From positions 1,240,001 to 1,304,000 of the forward strand of contig JALIRH010000036.1 of the NCBI GenBank assembly GCA_023055505.1: DNA of 64,000 bases, given 5' to 3'. The notes below the pieces were generated by a model, which ran no database searches, was not told the origin of the DNA, and saw nothing but the letters and a program-made list of their open reading frames with translations. Numbering within the stretch: the stretch's first letter is position 1; every line of letters begins with the position of its first letter. Shown piece after piece: positions 33,801-45,530 of the stretch. Source of the stretch: Callipepla californica brunnescens (lineage: Eukaryota > Chordata > Aves > Galliformes > Odontophoridae). The position numbers and the translations under genes were made by a program.

Positions 33801-36800
33801 TAACAAGTTCTCACATGTCACTTGAGCTCTATCAACTGTTCATGCACCTAGTTTTAACAAGAGGAAAATGCTAGGTAATGCCTCCTCTCAAAAACCTCAG
33901 CATTAAGCAGATCAGTGCTAGACAAAGCAGCGAGTGCAGCCTGCTGTAGAGAGCTGCTTTGGCAGGGGGTTGGGCTCAATGATCTCTAGAGGTCCCTTCC
34001 AGCCTCTACAATTCTGTGATTCTGTGACTGTGTTCTGCTGCATCTTGCTAAAAAGACCAGCAGAGAACACAGCATATGCACTCTCCTCTTCATTGGGATG
34101 CCTGCCCAGCCATTTCTCAAAAGGGTAGGAGTAAGTTTTTGAATCTGTGTAGTTTTATACAGAAAGGAAACTGTCATATTTACAAGCTTACAAGTGAGCC
34201 TTTCATTGACTCAGGTGGCACAGTAAAACTGCAAACAGAGGCTGGATTCTTGGCGCCCGTAATCCAAGTTTCCACAGAACCCATGCATTTGCCTCAGATC
34301 CTGCATTTCTAAATCTGCAAAAAATAAGCAGCTGACAAGCAAGAGAGATAGAAGAACATTAAGACTCAAAAAATAGTAAAGCAAGGTTAGCATACACGCC
34401 GCTGGCCTCTGACAGAAGCATGCAGTGTTTCCTCCTTGTGTCATTTGAGGCAACACCACAAAACTAACCATGGTTTGCCCAGCCCTAGCATACAGCCTTC
34501 CTCAGTTGCACGTTTGTTTTGTTGGTTTGTTTGTTTTTTGTCTGGATGTGGTCGGGGACCACAGGATGGAAGTGAAAGGCTGCCAGGTCCCAGCGCTCCC
34601 TGCGTCCCACTAGCAGGCTGCAGACAGGCCGGCTCTGGAAGGGCACACACCACACCCTCAGTATCTTCAATTTGCATCCACGCAGCAGCAAAGCTCGCTC
34701 TGCTGTGTGGCACACAGCTTGCTCTGCACTAGTACATAGCAAAGTGCAGGACTGGGAATACTGGGATGCTGGGAAGTTCTGAAGGAAACAGAGAAAAGCG
34801 ATGGCTGACTTGCTTCCAACCCAGTGCCTCAGAAGCCCTGCCAGAGACTCAAAGGAGACCAACAGTGATGCTCTGTACGTTCTCATGTTGCTTTCCCATT
34901 GCTTCATGTTTGTGCATCTTTGCATTGGCTGCTGACAAACTCCACGACGTGCAGCATCACAGCTCCTCAGGCAGGACTCTCTCCCTCCACTCCTCTCCTC
35001 CTCTCTCAGGACTCGAGCAGTATACAGGCTACAAGCCCATAGCAGACACACTTCATTCTAAATGCATATTAGAATGTTTCTTTGACTATGAAACCCATCC
35101 AAATATTATCTAGCGTGTTAGTACAGTTGTCAGACTAAACATATTTGAATGGATCTTGCCTGCTGTGTGGTAGCCAAGAACCACTGTGAACAAAATGAAA
35201 GCCCACCCTGCGTCCAGCTCTGTGCACATCTCAAAGAAATGAGTTAGGAAATGATTGTGCAAACAGTTGTGCTGACAGATATGAGGGGTTAGTCACCTTA
35301 GTGAAGGCTGTGACAAACCACTGCAGGAAGTAGCTGCTTTGAGCTGGCTGATGCGAGGGGATAGTTTTTGGAAGGAAGTGATTCAGGGGAAGATTCTTTT
35401 ATTACGGTATCTGAGGTCATATCTTAATTCTTTTCATCTGTATTCAGACCCCTGTATTCGTACACAGATTGTGTGATTTCTGCTGTACATTCTGTAACAC
35501 TTGCTCATCCAGAGCATAACTATACTCTCCACCTCACAGGACCATGGAGCCATAGGGGTTGGAAGGGACCACTGGAGATCATCAAGTCCATCCCCTCTGC
35601 TAAAGCAGGGCCCCCCTACTAAAGCAGGAGAGCCTCAGCTCCAACACTTGTTCTCTTCCAGCCACACACTGATAAGAGGTATTGTAGTACTGCAGTTTTA
35701 GGTGTCACTTACAGAATGATCCCAAAGAAACTTGCTCATACCTCCAATCTCGTTGCCCCAGCCAAATCCTTCCTGCTCAGAAACCAGAAAACTGCTGTCA
35801 GACTGTGGCAGGACAACCTTCTGGTTATGGGGCAGCAAAGATCATCATGAATTCAGACAGGATCCTGGTGTAGCAACTCTGAGGTCAGCGTACGCAGCAG
35901 AGAATCAGACAGCACCCTTCCTAAAATCACAAGACTTACAAGACTCAGTTCTAGAAAGTTAATTTTGCAAGAAACACCCCACGACGGAGTCAGATAGTGT
36001 TTCCCTAACCGCAGCTTTGTGGCCAGTTTTGTCATGCAAAAGCTTTGTAAGTGACCACCTTTTCCTCCTGTGGCTTTGTTTCATAGCTTTGGTTACGGGT
36101 CACATACATTCTGTGAGCACTTGAAGAGCAGCTGTTTTTTCTTTACATCTACCCCGGTTAAAATATATATATGCATTGGTTTTGCTATCCTGAGGGTATC
36201 TATATATGGACAATGTACAGGATAATACTGTAGCACTCAGAAGATGGGACTTATTTTAGAAGTAGCCGAGTGCTTCTTTTAAATTTAAAGCCTGGCTTTG
36301 TTCCTCTGGCTTAAAGCAGTCACAGCAATAGAAACCATCTGCAGCAGGGCGTGGTGACCAAAGGAAATGTTTCTGAAAATTCAGCAAAACGTTGTCATGA
36401 GCTGCACAGAAGAGATGAACAAAGTCAGCCGCGCTCGAAATATTGCTGAACTGAATCCTTCCCCGTGCTCCCGACTGCCAGACACTTTGATGCAGTTTTG
36501 TCCTGCTTCCTTCACTGCATAAAGCAAAGCCTGCCACCCTTTGTTTACAGAAGCAGCAATAAATGCCTCACAAGTCAGTCAGATATTGTGTGCTTTCTCC
36601 TGAACATCTCGGAGCAGGCACTCAGACACACTGCGAGACATTCCTTATCACAGTGAGGTGCACGGCTCCAACTCCCGGGATCGATTAAGAAAAACACAAC
36701 AAATAAGAAGATAAGGCAAGTAGGGCCCGGTATATTTCAGAAAAGCTCATTTTCAGAGAGTCCAAGAACACTGGGGCCTGGATTTGGCAGTGCAGAAACA

Positions 36801-39800
36801 TTCCACGGGAAAAGGCTCTGAATCAAACGGAGTCAGAAGAATGCAGGGAACTCCTGCATCAGGAGAAGTCCTGAGTCAAACGGAGCCCAGGCAGCGTGGC
36901 TAACACAGACATGCACATACAGTCCTTCAGACTCACTGGGCAGCTGAAGAAGATTCTAAATACCATCTCTTACTAGAGGAAACCCTTTAAGATTTGCAAT
37001 TGTTACCCACTTGTATCTCTGCAGAGATGGCAGCCACCCATTCTGACAGCCTCCTACCTCAAGGGCTAAGCTCAAGGCCCCGAGCCGCCTTTCCCTGCCT
37101 GCACCTGGCTTTGTTCAGGCTGCTGGGAAAAAGGAGATCCTCCAACGTTTGTCGTCTTCAAAAAGTCTCTTTGTTGTTTTTGGAGACACCTGAAAGAAAT
37201 TCTAACGGACAAGAGCTTTACAACTCACTCTCCTTTCCAACACAAGCGCTAAGATTTGAGAGCAGCCCTAAGAGGTTTTTCTAGTAAATCGTCTCTTTAT
37301 GAATAACAATGAGAAGTGAGCTCATCCTTCCCTAACTGGGTCATGGGACACATACCCACGCCATGTTTTCGAAGCGGTATTCAACTTTTAAGGACATCAG
37401 ATTCTCTCCTGGTGTGAGAAGCCGCAGGCTGATAGCAGCTGGGGACTTTGAACTGAAATGCACCCAGCTGGAACGCAGGCAGAAAGAGATGTAATGATTA
37501 ATTCACATCCGCAGCAACCTGTAGCTGCAAGCAGAGGAGGCCACGGGTCTATCTGGAGACAATCACAGCTCTGTGAGGGGATGTTTTTATTTACTGCCTC
37601 CTTTAAGGTTGTAGTAAGAACATATACACCACCAGTACTCGACCCTATGGCTCTTACCACATGAAGCCAGCAAATGACCAAAGTGAATGCAAGCTTACAT
37701 CCCACTGACATTATTCTTTGATGTCAACAGATGCTGGAACATCTAAGAATACACAAAGTTTAAAACAAATCAACACTGCTGTCAGTTTACCTTGCTTTGG
37801 ATTCCAGATAATTGCTTGCCCTTGAGTTTATTTCCATCTTGCTCTGAAAAGTGCCGCCTAGCATCTAATATTCCTTCCTACAAATGCAATACACTGATAA
37901 CAAATGAGACTCCTGACAACAGCTCAGCAATGTCTGTAACTGCACACCAACGCACAGAACACATCTGTGCAGAAAACAAGCCCAGAAATGTAGCCCAGGA
38001 ACCATTCTCAGCTTCAGCACAGTGCTATTCCAAGTGGAGAGGCCTGGGACAAACCCTACGTGTCTGTACAAATCAGGTCGACCTTGGAGCTTCAGGAAGT
38101 TAATATGGGAGCCTTACTATTCTTGTTTCAGTTAAGAAAAGCACTCCCAGAGGATGCTCCAAATCTCAGGTGAGCTGGATCACCTTCTGGAAGCATTTAC
38201 CTTTCTCTACAGAATATCAGAGAAGGGCAAACACAGACCTTATTTAAATACCTTCACAAAGAACCTAAAATTAGGTCAGCTCAATCCAGGATATTACTTT
38301 TGTCAGTCCCTGTATGCTGAAGGAAACGCACTGAAAAACATTCCCTACACATCACTGGTTGCCAAGAATCCTTGATAAACTTGACCACACAAAAAATAAT
38401 TACTTTCATGATCTGTGACGCTCACCAGGTCTCCACACCTCTGCTCTGTGACACCATTTCCTTTCCTGCCTTCACCATCAGGTAATTCTTCAGGGCTGAA
38501 AGCTGCTGCCATGCCAAGGGTATAATTAGCTTCCCTGAGTAAGCTGCTTGTTTTTAACATGCTAAACTTACTTTGCTTTCCATCTGGGGTTTTTCTATGG
38601 TAACTGGTTTTCTCTGTCTGTGCTTATTTTGTGAATAAAGGGTTTTTTCAGTTCTGACGGCGATTACAAATCTACCTGATGCACACAAGGCTGAGCTCTG
38701 CTGCAATTTATTTCTTTCCATTTAACACGTGCACACCACAATCTCAGTGTTGTGACGAAAAGGTTTTGTCATATAAACTGAACCTAAGGATTACAGAACA
38801 GCACCCTGTCTTCAAACACCCTGCTATTTTAAAGAGGTCAACGAACACGTCTGGAAGACAAAGCCCTTTCTGCTATCCAAACAAACTGCAAGGCTGCTCA
38901 CTTGATTAAAAAACGATCAAAGCATTATTGTTACCATCTAACTTCTAAATGATTTACCCTGGCCTGTTCAAGTCCTTCTGTGAGCTGTAGGAGCACTTCT
39001 GGGAGCCTGGCTGGCCTCCTTAGCCAGCTCGATTAGGCTTCGTGTTTTTCACCTGTTAGTGTCTGAAGTCCTATTTTCACACACACCTTTTGGCTTTTAA
39101 ATAGAAAATGTGTCTGAATTTGGGTTTGTAAGTTAAAGTTCTATTTACTGGGGGTAAATACAGATCCAGACACCTAAGTTTAGATCACAGTCTAGTACTT
39201 TAGAGAAGGGACAGAGCTTTTGTTCTTGCATTGCTACACATGGAGGAACACTAATTTTGTCCAAAAGTGAGTTTTGGGTGCATGGAAAAATATTTGTGTG
39301 TTTCCAGTACAATTCAGTGGAAAATGATCACTCAACTTCTGCATGAAACATTCCCTTTTAAAATACTAATGCACTTTCAAAAATCATTTCAAATTACACA
39401 GGGGCTTTTTCATGTGAAATAATATTTTTCATGTAAAGAATGCAGTTTAACACTGCATAAAGGTTAAATGGAACTTGAATTAAAGAAAAATAATTCCCAA
39501 TAGGTTTACGTACTGAAGATCTGAAGCAATTCTAACCTTTTCCCATTTTGGCACAATAAAATGTCCATTCTTTCCAATGTCTCAGTCACTGAACAAAAAT
39601 GGTTTACCTGCTTTTAAATCAAATACAGCATAAGTATAATGCATTTAGATGTATGATGTTAGTGCTTTATAAGAAGTATTCAGAACTAGTGTAACAATTC
39701 AGAAACAGTCTGTATTCAAATGCAGAATAGATGAGGATGTTTTCAGATCACTGAATAGGAGAAATAAGCAGAAACAGCATTAAACAATGAACAGGTCATA

Positions 39801-42800
39801 CATATTTCTCTATGTACAATAAAACGGTACAGTAAAATTCTGTTTTAAATAATCTGTGCTTGCTGTCATCCTCCTGAGATCACTATGCAGCACAGCTGTA
39901 CATTCCCAATCACAGAGGTATGAGGAGTGCTGTATCAAACAGCTCTATTCAGTAATAGAAATGCTATTGTACAAACTGCCTTGCAAAGGAAGAAAGGATT
40001 CCATGTTTTGTTCATCATCAGCACCTGACAGTGGTTACCTCACATGAAGCTCAGGTGAATGATGTGTGTGTGCCCAGGGTTTTCTCCAACACCTCTCCCT
40101 GCAAATCTCTCTGACATTTTTAGAGAAGGAACACAGCTCTCCCCCACATAACCTTCAGCTCCCATTGCAATCTGTCCCTGCAGGAACTCAGTACTACGCT
40201 GAACGTGTGAAGTGATAAATTATGCTTTAAAGAGTTTGCATAAACTTTTGCTCCAGCTGCTGAAGTAAGAGTTCGGTGCAAAATTAGAATCTGGGAAATA
40301 ATTATCCAGGAGTTTGAGAGTTTGAGAGTGTTTGTCATGCCTGGCAGTTTTCGATCAGGACAACGTCTGCTATCTCTGCTTAAAGTCACACGCTGGTATC
40401 TGGAATTAGCAGAAGTCTTATGCCCAGGGAACAGCAAAGCAAGCAGCTCTACCTCCAAGCTCTGCAGTCACGGTGAATCACAAACCCTCAAGTGCTATCA
40501 GACTACTGTGCATGGTGGTAGTCTCATGAGTCAGGATGCAGCTTTATCAAATATTATGCACTCTTCCAATGTTTTCTTGATAGTTGCCAATTATCTTCAC
40601 ATACATATTTATGTTTTTCGTGTTCTATCTTATTCCACTTACTCTCCCCTACCTGGCCATTTGCATGAGAAACTGGTTGTGTGGGCCAAATGTGAGCATA
40701 GATGACATGTAAGTGAAAAAGAGGGGACATAAAAAAACAATTTGAGCTATGGCAAATCAGCTTTGCAACATCAAAAAAGCCGCTTGAGAGATTTGTGTAG
40801 TAATACCTTCTAAACTCCAGCTATACCCACAAATATTTGTGACAGCCCTTAACATGAAGTTTGCAGCTGTGACCGAGTTAATACCTGAGATATGGAGCTG
40901 CATTCACCTGTATGGAGGGGAAGACTTGTACTGAAAAAACAATTCTCTTGGAAAAAATGTTTAGTGATCAGCCCTTGTAAAGCACTGAAACATTCCAGCG
41001 GGTGCGTGCTTTATCTCTCTGTCCCACAGCAGAAGGCAGAAAGTCCAATGAATTTTGCAAACTTAAGTGCAAGTGCAGGCAGACATCTATCCCACGTTTA
41101 ACGTAGTTTGGAAGTCAAAGCAGGCAGAACATGCAACTATCCACTAAAAATCAAACCTTTCTTCTTAATTTTATTCAGCAAGTGCCATTCTAGAAGGAGA
41201 AGAAAGTGCAACAATCGATTTCAAAGACAGAAATGACACAGAGTTTGAGGAATCACCGACGCTGGTGAGTACCAGTCTAACTGAAGGTTCCTTTCCATTA
41301 CCCCGATCCCACAACCTGCTTTTGTCTCATGGCTTAGATTTTAAACAATCAGAAATTACAGAGAACATCTCCGAGTTTGAAAATCAGGGCCATGTGCGAA
41401 TGCTTTTGCTTTGCAAGCAATTAGGGTGAAGGTGACAATGCTCAAAGCACTTTGGGCAGTCCATCTGTGCTGCCTCTTTGTTGCCATTTGCTGTCCTTAG
41501 CTCTTTCTCTCTCCATACTGACAAACTAACAAAAAAGCCCAACAAACCCAGAGAGGACAGCTCTGCAACCTTTTACATCCTCTCCTGCACTTCTGTATTC
41601 CTGCTGGGAATTGATCTGATCTACCAAGGCCTCTAGCAGGGAGGAGGAATCAGCTTACTGTGGGTTTGTCCCATTGCACAAGTGACACCAAGGTGACCGG
41701 TGACTGCTAGAAATTCACCCGTGGGGCAGCAGGGAGATCAAGGAGTGTAACAGCTTGCCTCTGTACACTGAACGTACTGAGGTTTTTCTTTCCCCTCTGT
41801 TTTCTCCCCTCATTCTTTTAGCTGCCCACAAGGCTACAGAGCGTCACGAATCTCTTGCAGTTTGGAAGACTAATGACCACAGAAAGTGCATTTGACCTGC
41901 CTGAAGAAAATGATAACACCACGTATTATGAAGTTAACACGGAAAGCGTTGACGGTAAAAGAAAATCCTTCATTTTCCATCTCAATACATCACATCTTAC
42001 AGCACTTACTAAACACAGTGTCTGGAAAAGTCAAATATGAAAATTAAGCTGCTCTCAAATTCAAACTCAGTTCCAGAATTAGAGAACTGTACTTAACAGA
42101 TTTTGTATAAGCTTCCGTACAGAAAAGCCCCATAATCAGATCTGACTCAAATGTCACCTGTATATTTTAGAACAGTCATTCCTTTAGATATTAGCTTATC
42201 TTTCTATAGTTTCAAAGAGCTCTTTGCACTCACTCTTGAGCGTTCTATTTGCTCATTTCTTATCAAAAACCACACTATCACACAGCTCCATAGCACTGTG
42301 TTAATAGCCAATAATAGTTTTCCTTGGATGTAGCTTGGTAAACTGGGATGCAAAACTTGGTATAAATCCCCTCAAGTAATTATTCTTTCTTATTTTACAG
42401 GTGGACTGGGTGGGGAACAGACAGAGAAAACTGAAAAAGGTATTAAACAAAAGACAAGGGAGATCTTAAGTGCCAGGTGATACCAAGTGCTGGGTCCTGC
42501 ACTTGGGCCACAACACCCAGGCATTGCTACAGGTGTGGGGCAGAGCAGCTGGAAGACTGCGTGGAAGAAATGCAAGTGGGGTGTGATCAGTGCTGGGCTG
42601 ACCATGAGCCAGCAGTGTGCTCAGGGGGCCAGGGGGCCGATGGCATCCTGGCCTGGATCAGCAATAGTGCAGCCAGCAGGAGCAGGAGGTGACCGTGCCT
42701 CTGTCCTCAGCTCTGAGGCCACACCTCAGTGCTGTGTGCAGCGTTGGGTCCCTCACTGCAAAAAGACATCAAGACCCTGCCCAGGGAAGGGAACTAAGGT

Positions 42801-43837
42801 GTGAGGGGTCTTGCAGTGTACACAGACCAAAGCACAGCATGCATGGCTTTGTAGGTCTCAGTACACAGAGCAGACAAGCTTGGTGACTTCAGCAAGTTTT
42901 CAATCTGGCACACAGGCCAAAAAAATCTGAACAAACAAACAAAACTACCCCACAGAGCTGCTGAAATTACCAAGCTTACTTGAGAGTTTGTGACACAGGA
43001 GGAAATCTTCCCAGAGACTCAGCAGAAATTAGTCAGTTCTACCTCTGTTATCAGTGTTCTTCATGAAAAACATGCCAACAAACCCCATTTCTTCTTCCAG
43101 GTGGCCTGGAAACAATTGCACTCGTTGGAATCATTGTTGGAATCATAGTAGCTGTTGGAATCCTTGCTGGAATCATAATTGCTGTAGTAAGGAAGATGTC
43201 AGGCAGGTACTCGTAAGTAAATTGCTAATCAGGCTTTTTAAACAAGCAGCATCCCCTGAGTGAGGTCACAGCTTTTGAACCTTCTAATTCTTCCAGTTTG
43301 CCAACAGAAACCTTTTCCACAGCAGCTGCCAAATGCTTTGAGCCCTTCAAATCCCCCTCAGACACAGGAATCACCTGTCAGACACCGCAGGCATGCTCTT
43401 CCAACACTCATCAGATGCACTGCTCTTGGGTCAGCCTACTGCACAGACATGAGGCTTACTAAGAAGTATTTAAGGGCCAGGTTCTGGAAACACTGGATAA
43501 CATGTGGATGCTGACAAGTGATCTTTACCTCTGGATGTTTGTGGCAGCTGGTACCAAGGAGAGTCGGTGCCACCCCATCTAAAAATGCTTTACAAACTCC
43601 AAAGTAGTTATAAAACCACGGTGCATTTGAACAGATTGAATTCCCTCAGCATTGACCAGTGGGCAGTAAACAAGTACATCCAGCAACAGGCTCAGGAGAA
43701 ACAGAAGTATGAAATGGAAAGAAAAATAAAGAGGTGACATGAAAGACAGGGAAAGAGCACATTATAACATTTGGGCAAATTGATTAAAAATAACACAGAA
43801 AGATGTCATGCTTTTTGCTCTGTTTGACAGGCCCTGA
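30745..43837 (+). CDS. PDPN: PDPN, podoplanin (6 exons, 148 aa)
   Basis: The coding sequence is join(30745..30814,41179..41264,41822..41954,42401..42439,43101..43212,43831..43837), 447 nt in frame throughout. Podoplanin is a small type I mucin-like glycoprotein of lymphatic endothelium, podocytes and epithelia that links to ezrin/moesin and promotes protrusion. Visible: a signal peptide (1-22, ending LVALA), an acidic Ser/Thr-containing ectodomain with sequons at N42 and N84, a transmembrane span (about 115-139) with GxxxG motifs G119-G123 and G129-G133, and the tail RKMSGRYSP, identical to human. The six-exon structure, the last exon coding only part of a serine plus a proline, and the flanking genes all match human PDPN. 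The ectodomain itself is poorly conserved. The start is ATG with A at -3, directly preceding the hydrophobic leader. Confidence 0.95.
31675..31735 (-). mobile_element. CR1 3' end
   Basis: ATCATAGAATGGCTTGGGTT followed by GGAAGGGACCTCAAAGATATCTAGCTCCAGCCCC, in PDPN intron 1. Short 3' remnant. Confidence 0.88.
33925..34028 (+). mobile_element. CR1 3' end, plus orientation
   Basis: GCTTTGGCAGGGGGTTGGGC, then TCAATGATCTCTAGAGGTCCCTTCC, ending in two perfect ATTCTGTG octamers at 34011-34026. In PDPN intron 1, sense to the gene. Confidence 0.93.
35536..35628 (-). mobile_element. CR1 3' end
   Basis: CATAGGGGTTGGAAGGGACC followed by ACTGGAGATCATCAAGTCCATCCCC and a duplicated CTACTAAAGCAGG/CTGCTAAAGCAGG motif. 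In PDPN intron 1. Confidence 0.88.
41179..41264 (+). CDS. PDPN: PDPN coding exon 2
   Basis: The acceptor is TTATTCAG|CA and the donor CTG|GTGAGT. Encodes a split alanine and then SAILEGEESATIDF through DTEFEESPTL, acidic and containing sequon N42-D-T. The human counterpart carries the PLAG repeats EDxxVTPG, and none is present here. Confidence 0.93.
41265..41821 (+). other. PDPN: PDPN intron 2
   Basis: A 557-bp intron, GTGAGT to a pyrimidine-rich CATTCTTTTAG. Nothing else is recognised in it. Confidence 0.9.
41822..41954 (+). CDS. PDPN: PDPN coding exon 3
   Basis: Encodes LPTRLQSVTNLL, then GRLMTTESAFDLPEEN, DNTTYY and EVNTESVD, plus one base. SVT..TES echoes the human SVTG..PTSES segment, but the human EDLPT acidic pair is replaced by GRLMT. 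It contains sequon N84-T-T. The donor GACG|GTAAAA is moderate. Confidence 0.92.
41955..42400 (+). other. PDPN: PDPN intron 3
   Basis: A 446-bp intron ending in TTATTTTACAG. No further feature seen. Confidence 0.88.
42401..42439 (+). CDS. PDPN: PDPN coding exon 4 (39-nt microexon)
   Basis: Encodes GGLGGEQTEKTEKG across two split glycine codons. The exon is 39 nt with the same phase at both ends, so skipping would delete 13 residues without a frameshift. The donor AAAG|GTATTA is weaker than consensus. A CR1 fragment begins about 25 bp downstream. Confidence 0.88.
42440..43100 (+). other. PDPN: PDPN intron 4
   Basis: A 661-bp intron. About half of it (42465-42800) is a sense-oriented CR1 fragment. 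The acceptor is CTTCTTCCAG. Confidence 0.88.
42465..42800 (+). mobile_element. CR1 LINE ORF2 fragment in PDPN intron 4
   Basis: CCAAGTGCTGGGTCCTGCAC followed by TTGGGCCACAACACCCAGGC corresponds to the CR1 ORF2 segment CRVLHLGHNNP. The sequence continues through the CAGCAGTGTGCTCAGG block (QQCAQ) to a degenerate RPHL-like stretch near 42720. It is internal to the element, lacking the octamer end, and it is shifted and stop-ridden. Sense orientation to PDPN. Confidence 0.85.
43101..43212 (+). CDS. PDPN: PDPN coding exon 5 (transmembrane, tail)
   Basis: Encodes GLETIALVGIIVG, the rest of the membrane span and RKMSGRY, plus two bases of a serine. The span is written by four near-copies of a GTTGGAATCAT-type unit. 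The donor TC|GTAAGT contains an in-frame TAA if unspliced, giving RYS and a stop. Confidence 0.95.
43213..43830 (+). other. PDPN: PDPN intron 5
   Basis: A 618-bp intron from GTAAGT to TGTTTGACAG. It contains AATAAA at 43725-43730, which could support a composite last exon (see findings). No repeat recognised. Confidence 0.88.
43725..43730 (+). terminator. PDPN: Intronic AATAAA in PDPN intron 5
   Basis: A canonical hexamer about 100 bp before the final acceptor. A transcript retaining intron 5 and ending here would encode podoplanin minus only the C-terminal proline. The downstream sequence is not strongly GU-rich, so use is uncertain. Confidence 0.3.
43831..43837 (+). CDS. PDPN: PDPN coding exon 6 (Ser-Pro-stop)
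   Basis: After the acceptor TGTTTGACAG, the bases G-CCC-TGA complete serine 147, add proline 148 and stop. Human PDPN likewise finishes in SP from its last exon, which is strong support for this junction. Confidence 0.9.
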
Positions 43838-45459
43838 AAGCAGTGGAAACAAGTAACCACGCCATTCCGTGCCAGTACACACAAGTGCTTCTTACTTCAC
43901 AAGAACCAAAGACTATTCCTGCATTGGTGTGAGAAAATGATCCATAGAAAATACTGTGGAAGAATTCCACGTCTGTGGGGATCCCACACAAGTCTCCCAA
44001 AGACTTTCCTTTTTTTTAAACAAGACTGCAGAGCGTGGAACATTTGCGTAGGATTTTTGCTACCCAGGAGTTCCCCAGAAGAACAGAAAAGATTATTCTA
44101 CAGGAAGAAGCTCCAGTAGCAACGACATTTACATCTGAAATATGATCTGCAGGTGATGTATGCTAGCTTCATTTTAAATGCTGCTGGCAAAGATTATTTC
44201 ACATCGTATGCTATGCATTTCTTTATCCAAAATCTTTTCTTTTAAGTGGTTTGGCTGGTTAAGAGCTTGTGGCATGTCCATCCACTGAATTAGCAAGGTA
44301 GGACATTTCTTATCAGAAAGGAGGCATTGCTTCAGATATTGATACTGATTTTCTGCTCCATATTTACGTTATCATGTGGCAAAGTATAATAGGTCCAGCT
44401 GGAACTGACCTGCCAACTCAAGCTTGTGTATTTGACTTGCAACAAGAACTTCTCTTGTTGCGGAGACACAAGGATTGAAATACACATCCTGAATTCAAGG
44501 GTGCTTGGAAAATACCCAGTTTTGATGGGTCACTTTAACCAGTTACTCAGCACGCTTCAGAGCTGATGTGCAAAGGCTTCTGAACTAATGCATACATGTT
44601 TTCCTCTATAACTGTCCTTTTCCAGCAGCATAGCCTCCTTGATCACATGCATGAAACACTAAATCAGAGCACGTTAGTGACATATAGTGCATCCTTGGAC
44701 TCTGCAGCTTTCTACTATGGCATATTAAGTGCAGCAGTATTTGAACACGCAGAGCTCAGAGAGAAAGCTTGGTATGCCAAATGGCTGCGGTGCGTCATGT
44801 TTTCTGAACTAAAGCATCAAATGTTTGGTGTAAAAATCTTACCTTTCATACGGCTGATATGTATTAAACAAGTCAATTTACCTAGATGTGTTTTTCTGCT
44901 TCTTCTTTGTGTCATGAACTGCCCCATCTACCTGATCTTTGAAAAGGAAATGCAAAGTGTGTCACGCTTTAGATTAATTGTTCACTATTTTTCAAGAATA
45001 ATGTGAGAAAAAAAATTATTTAAGAGATTTTTTAGTGCAGTTCTTACGTTCATGCAATGGGTACTGAGTCTGCAATGACATCTGATGGGTTTGTACACAT
45101 CAACAGAAGTAGGGAAAACTAAGATGGGAGATCAGTAAGTATCCCAGCAGGAGCAACATAAATGTTGAGTGCATCTGAAAAGCCTTCACTTGGATCTTTG
45201 AGCACCTAGCTTGTGTCACTGCATTTTATTATCTATGACTCATGCTTTCTGTAGCATTACTCTTGAAACGAAGTCATAGAGTTTATCCAATCATTTCCAG
45301 TATATTACCCCAGTTTCCTTTCAAGAAAAGTGAGGCCACAGGCTCTTACAGGTTAGCACGAGTTCCATCCCCAAAATACGACTCACACATGCCTAGATGC
45401 ACTCTCCAATTTGGCCCAGTGAAAGATACTGTCTTAAGAACGAGTCACCCTTCACACTA

Positions 45460-45530
45460 GCATTCCTTGCTTCAGTTTTCCTCTGTACTTTCACATTACG
45501 GTAAAGAAAGATGGTCATATTACTTGAGGT
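45460..45530 (-). repeat. Possible MIR-like relic
   Basis: GCTTCAGTTTTCCTCTGTAC followed by TTTCACATTACGG resembles the reverse MIR core CCTCAGTTTCCTCATCTGTAAAATGGGG. Weak. Confidence 0.3.

Larger units (their letters stand above)
30815..41178 (+). other. PDPN: PDPN intron 1
   Basis: A 10.4 kb intron holding three CR1 ends (31.7, 33.9 and 35.5 kb). The rest (about 36-41 kb) appears unique. A near-direct repeat around TGAATCAAACGGAG / TGAGTCAAACGGAG sits at about 36820 and 36873. I see no alternative first exon with a recognisable coding start. Confidence 0.85.

Noticed and set aside
34485..35051. 188-codon minus-strand frame in PDPN intron 1
   Set aside because: No domain, signal or splice structure recognised. 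Overlapping frames on both strands suggest chance.
44596..45006. 136-codon plus-strand frame after the PDPN stop
   Set aside because: Lies in the probable 3'UTR, has no recognisable domain and atypical composition for a secreted or soluble protein. Chance is likelier.
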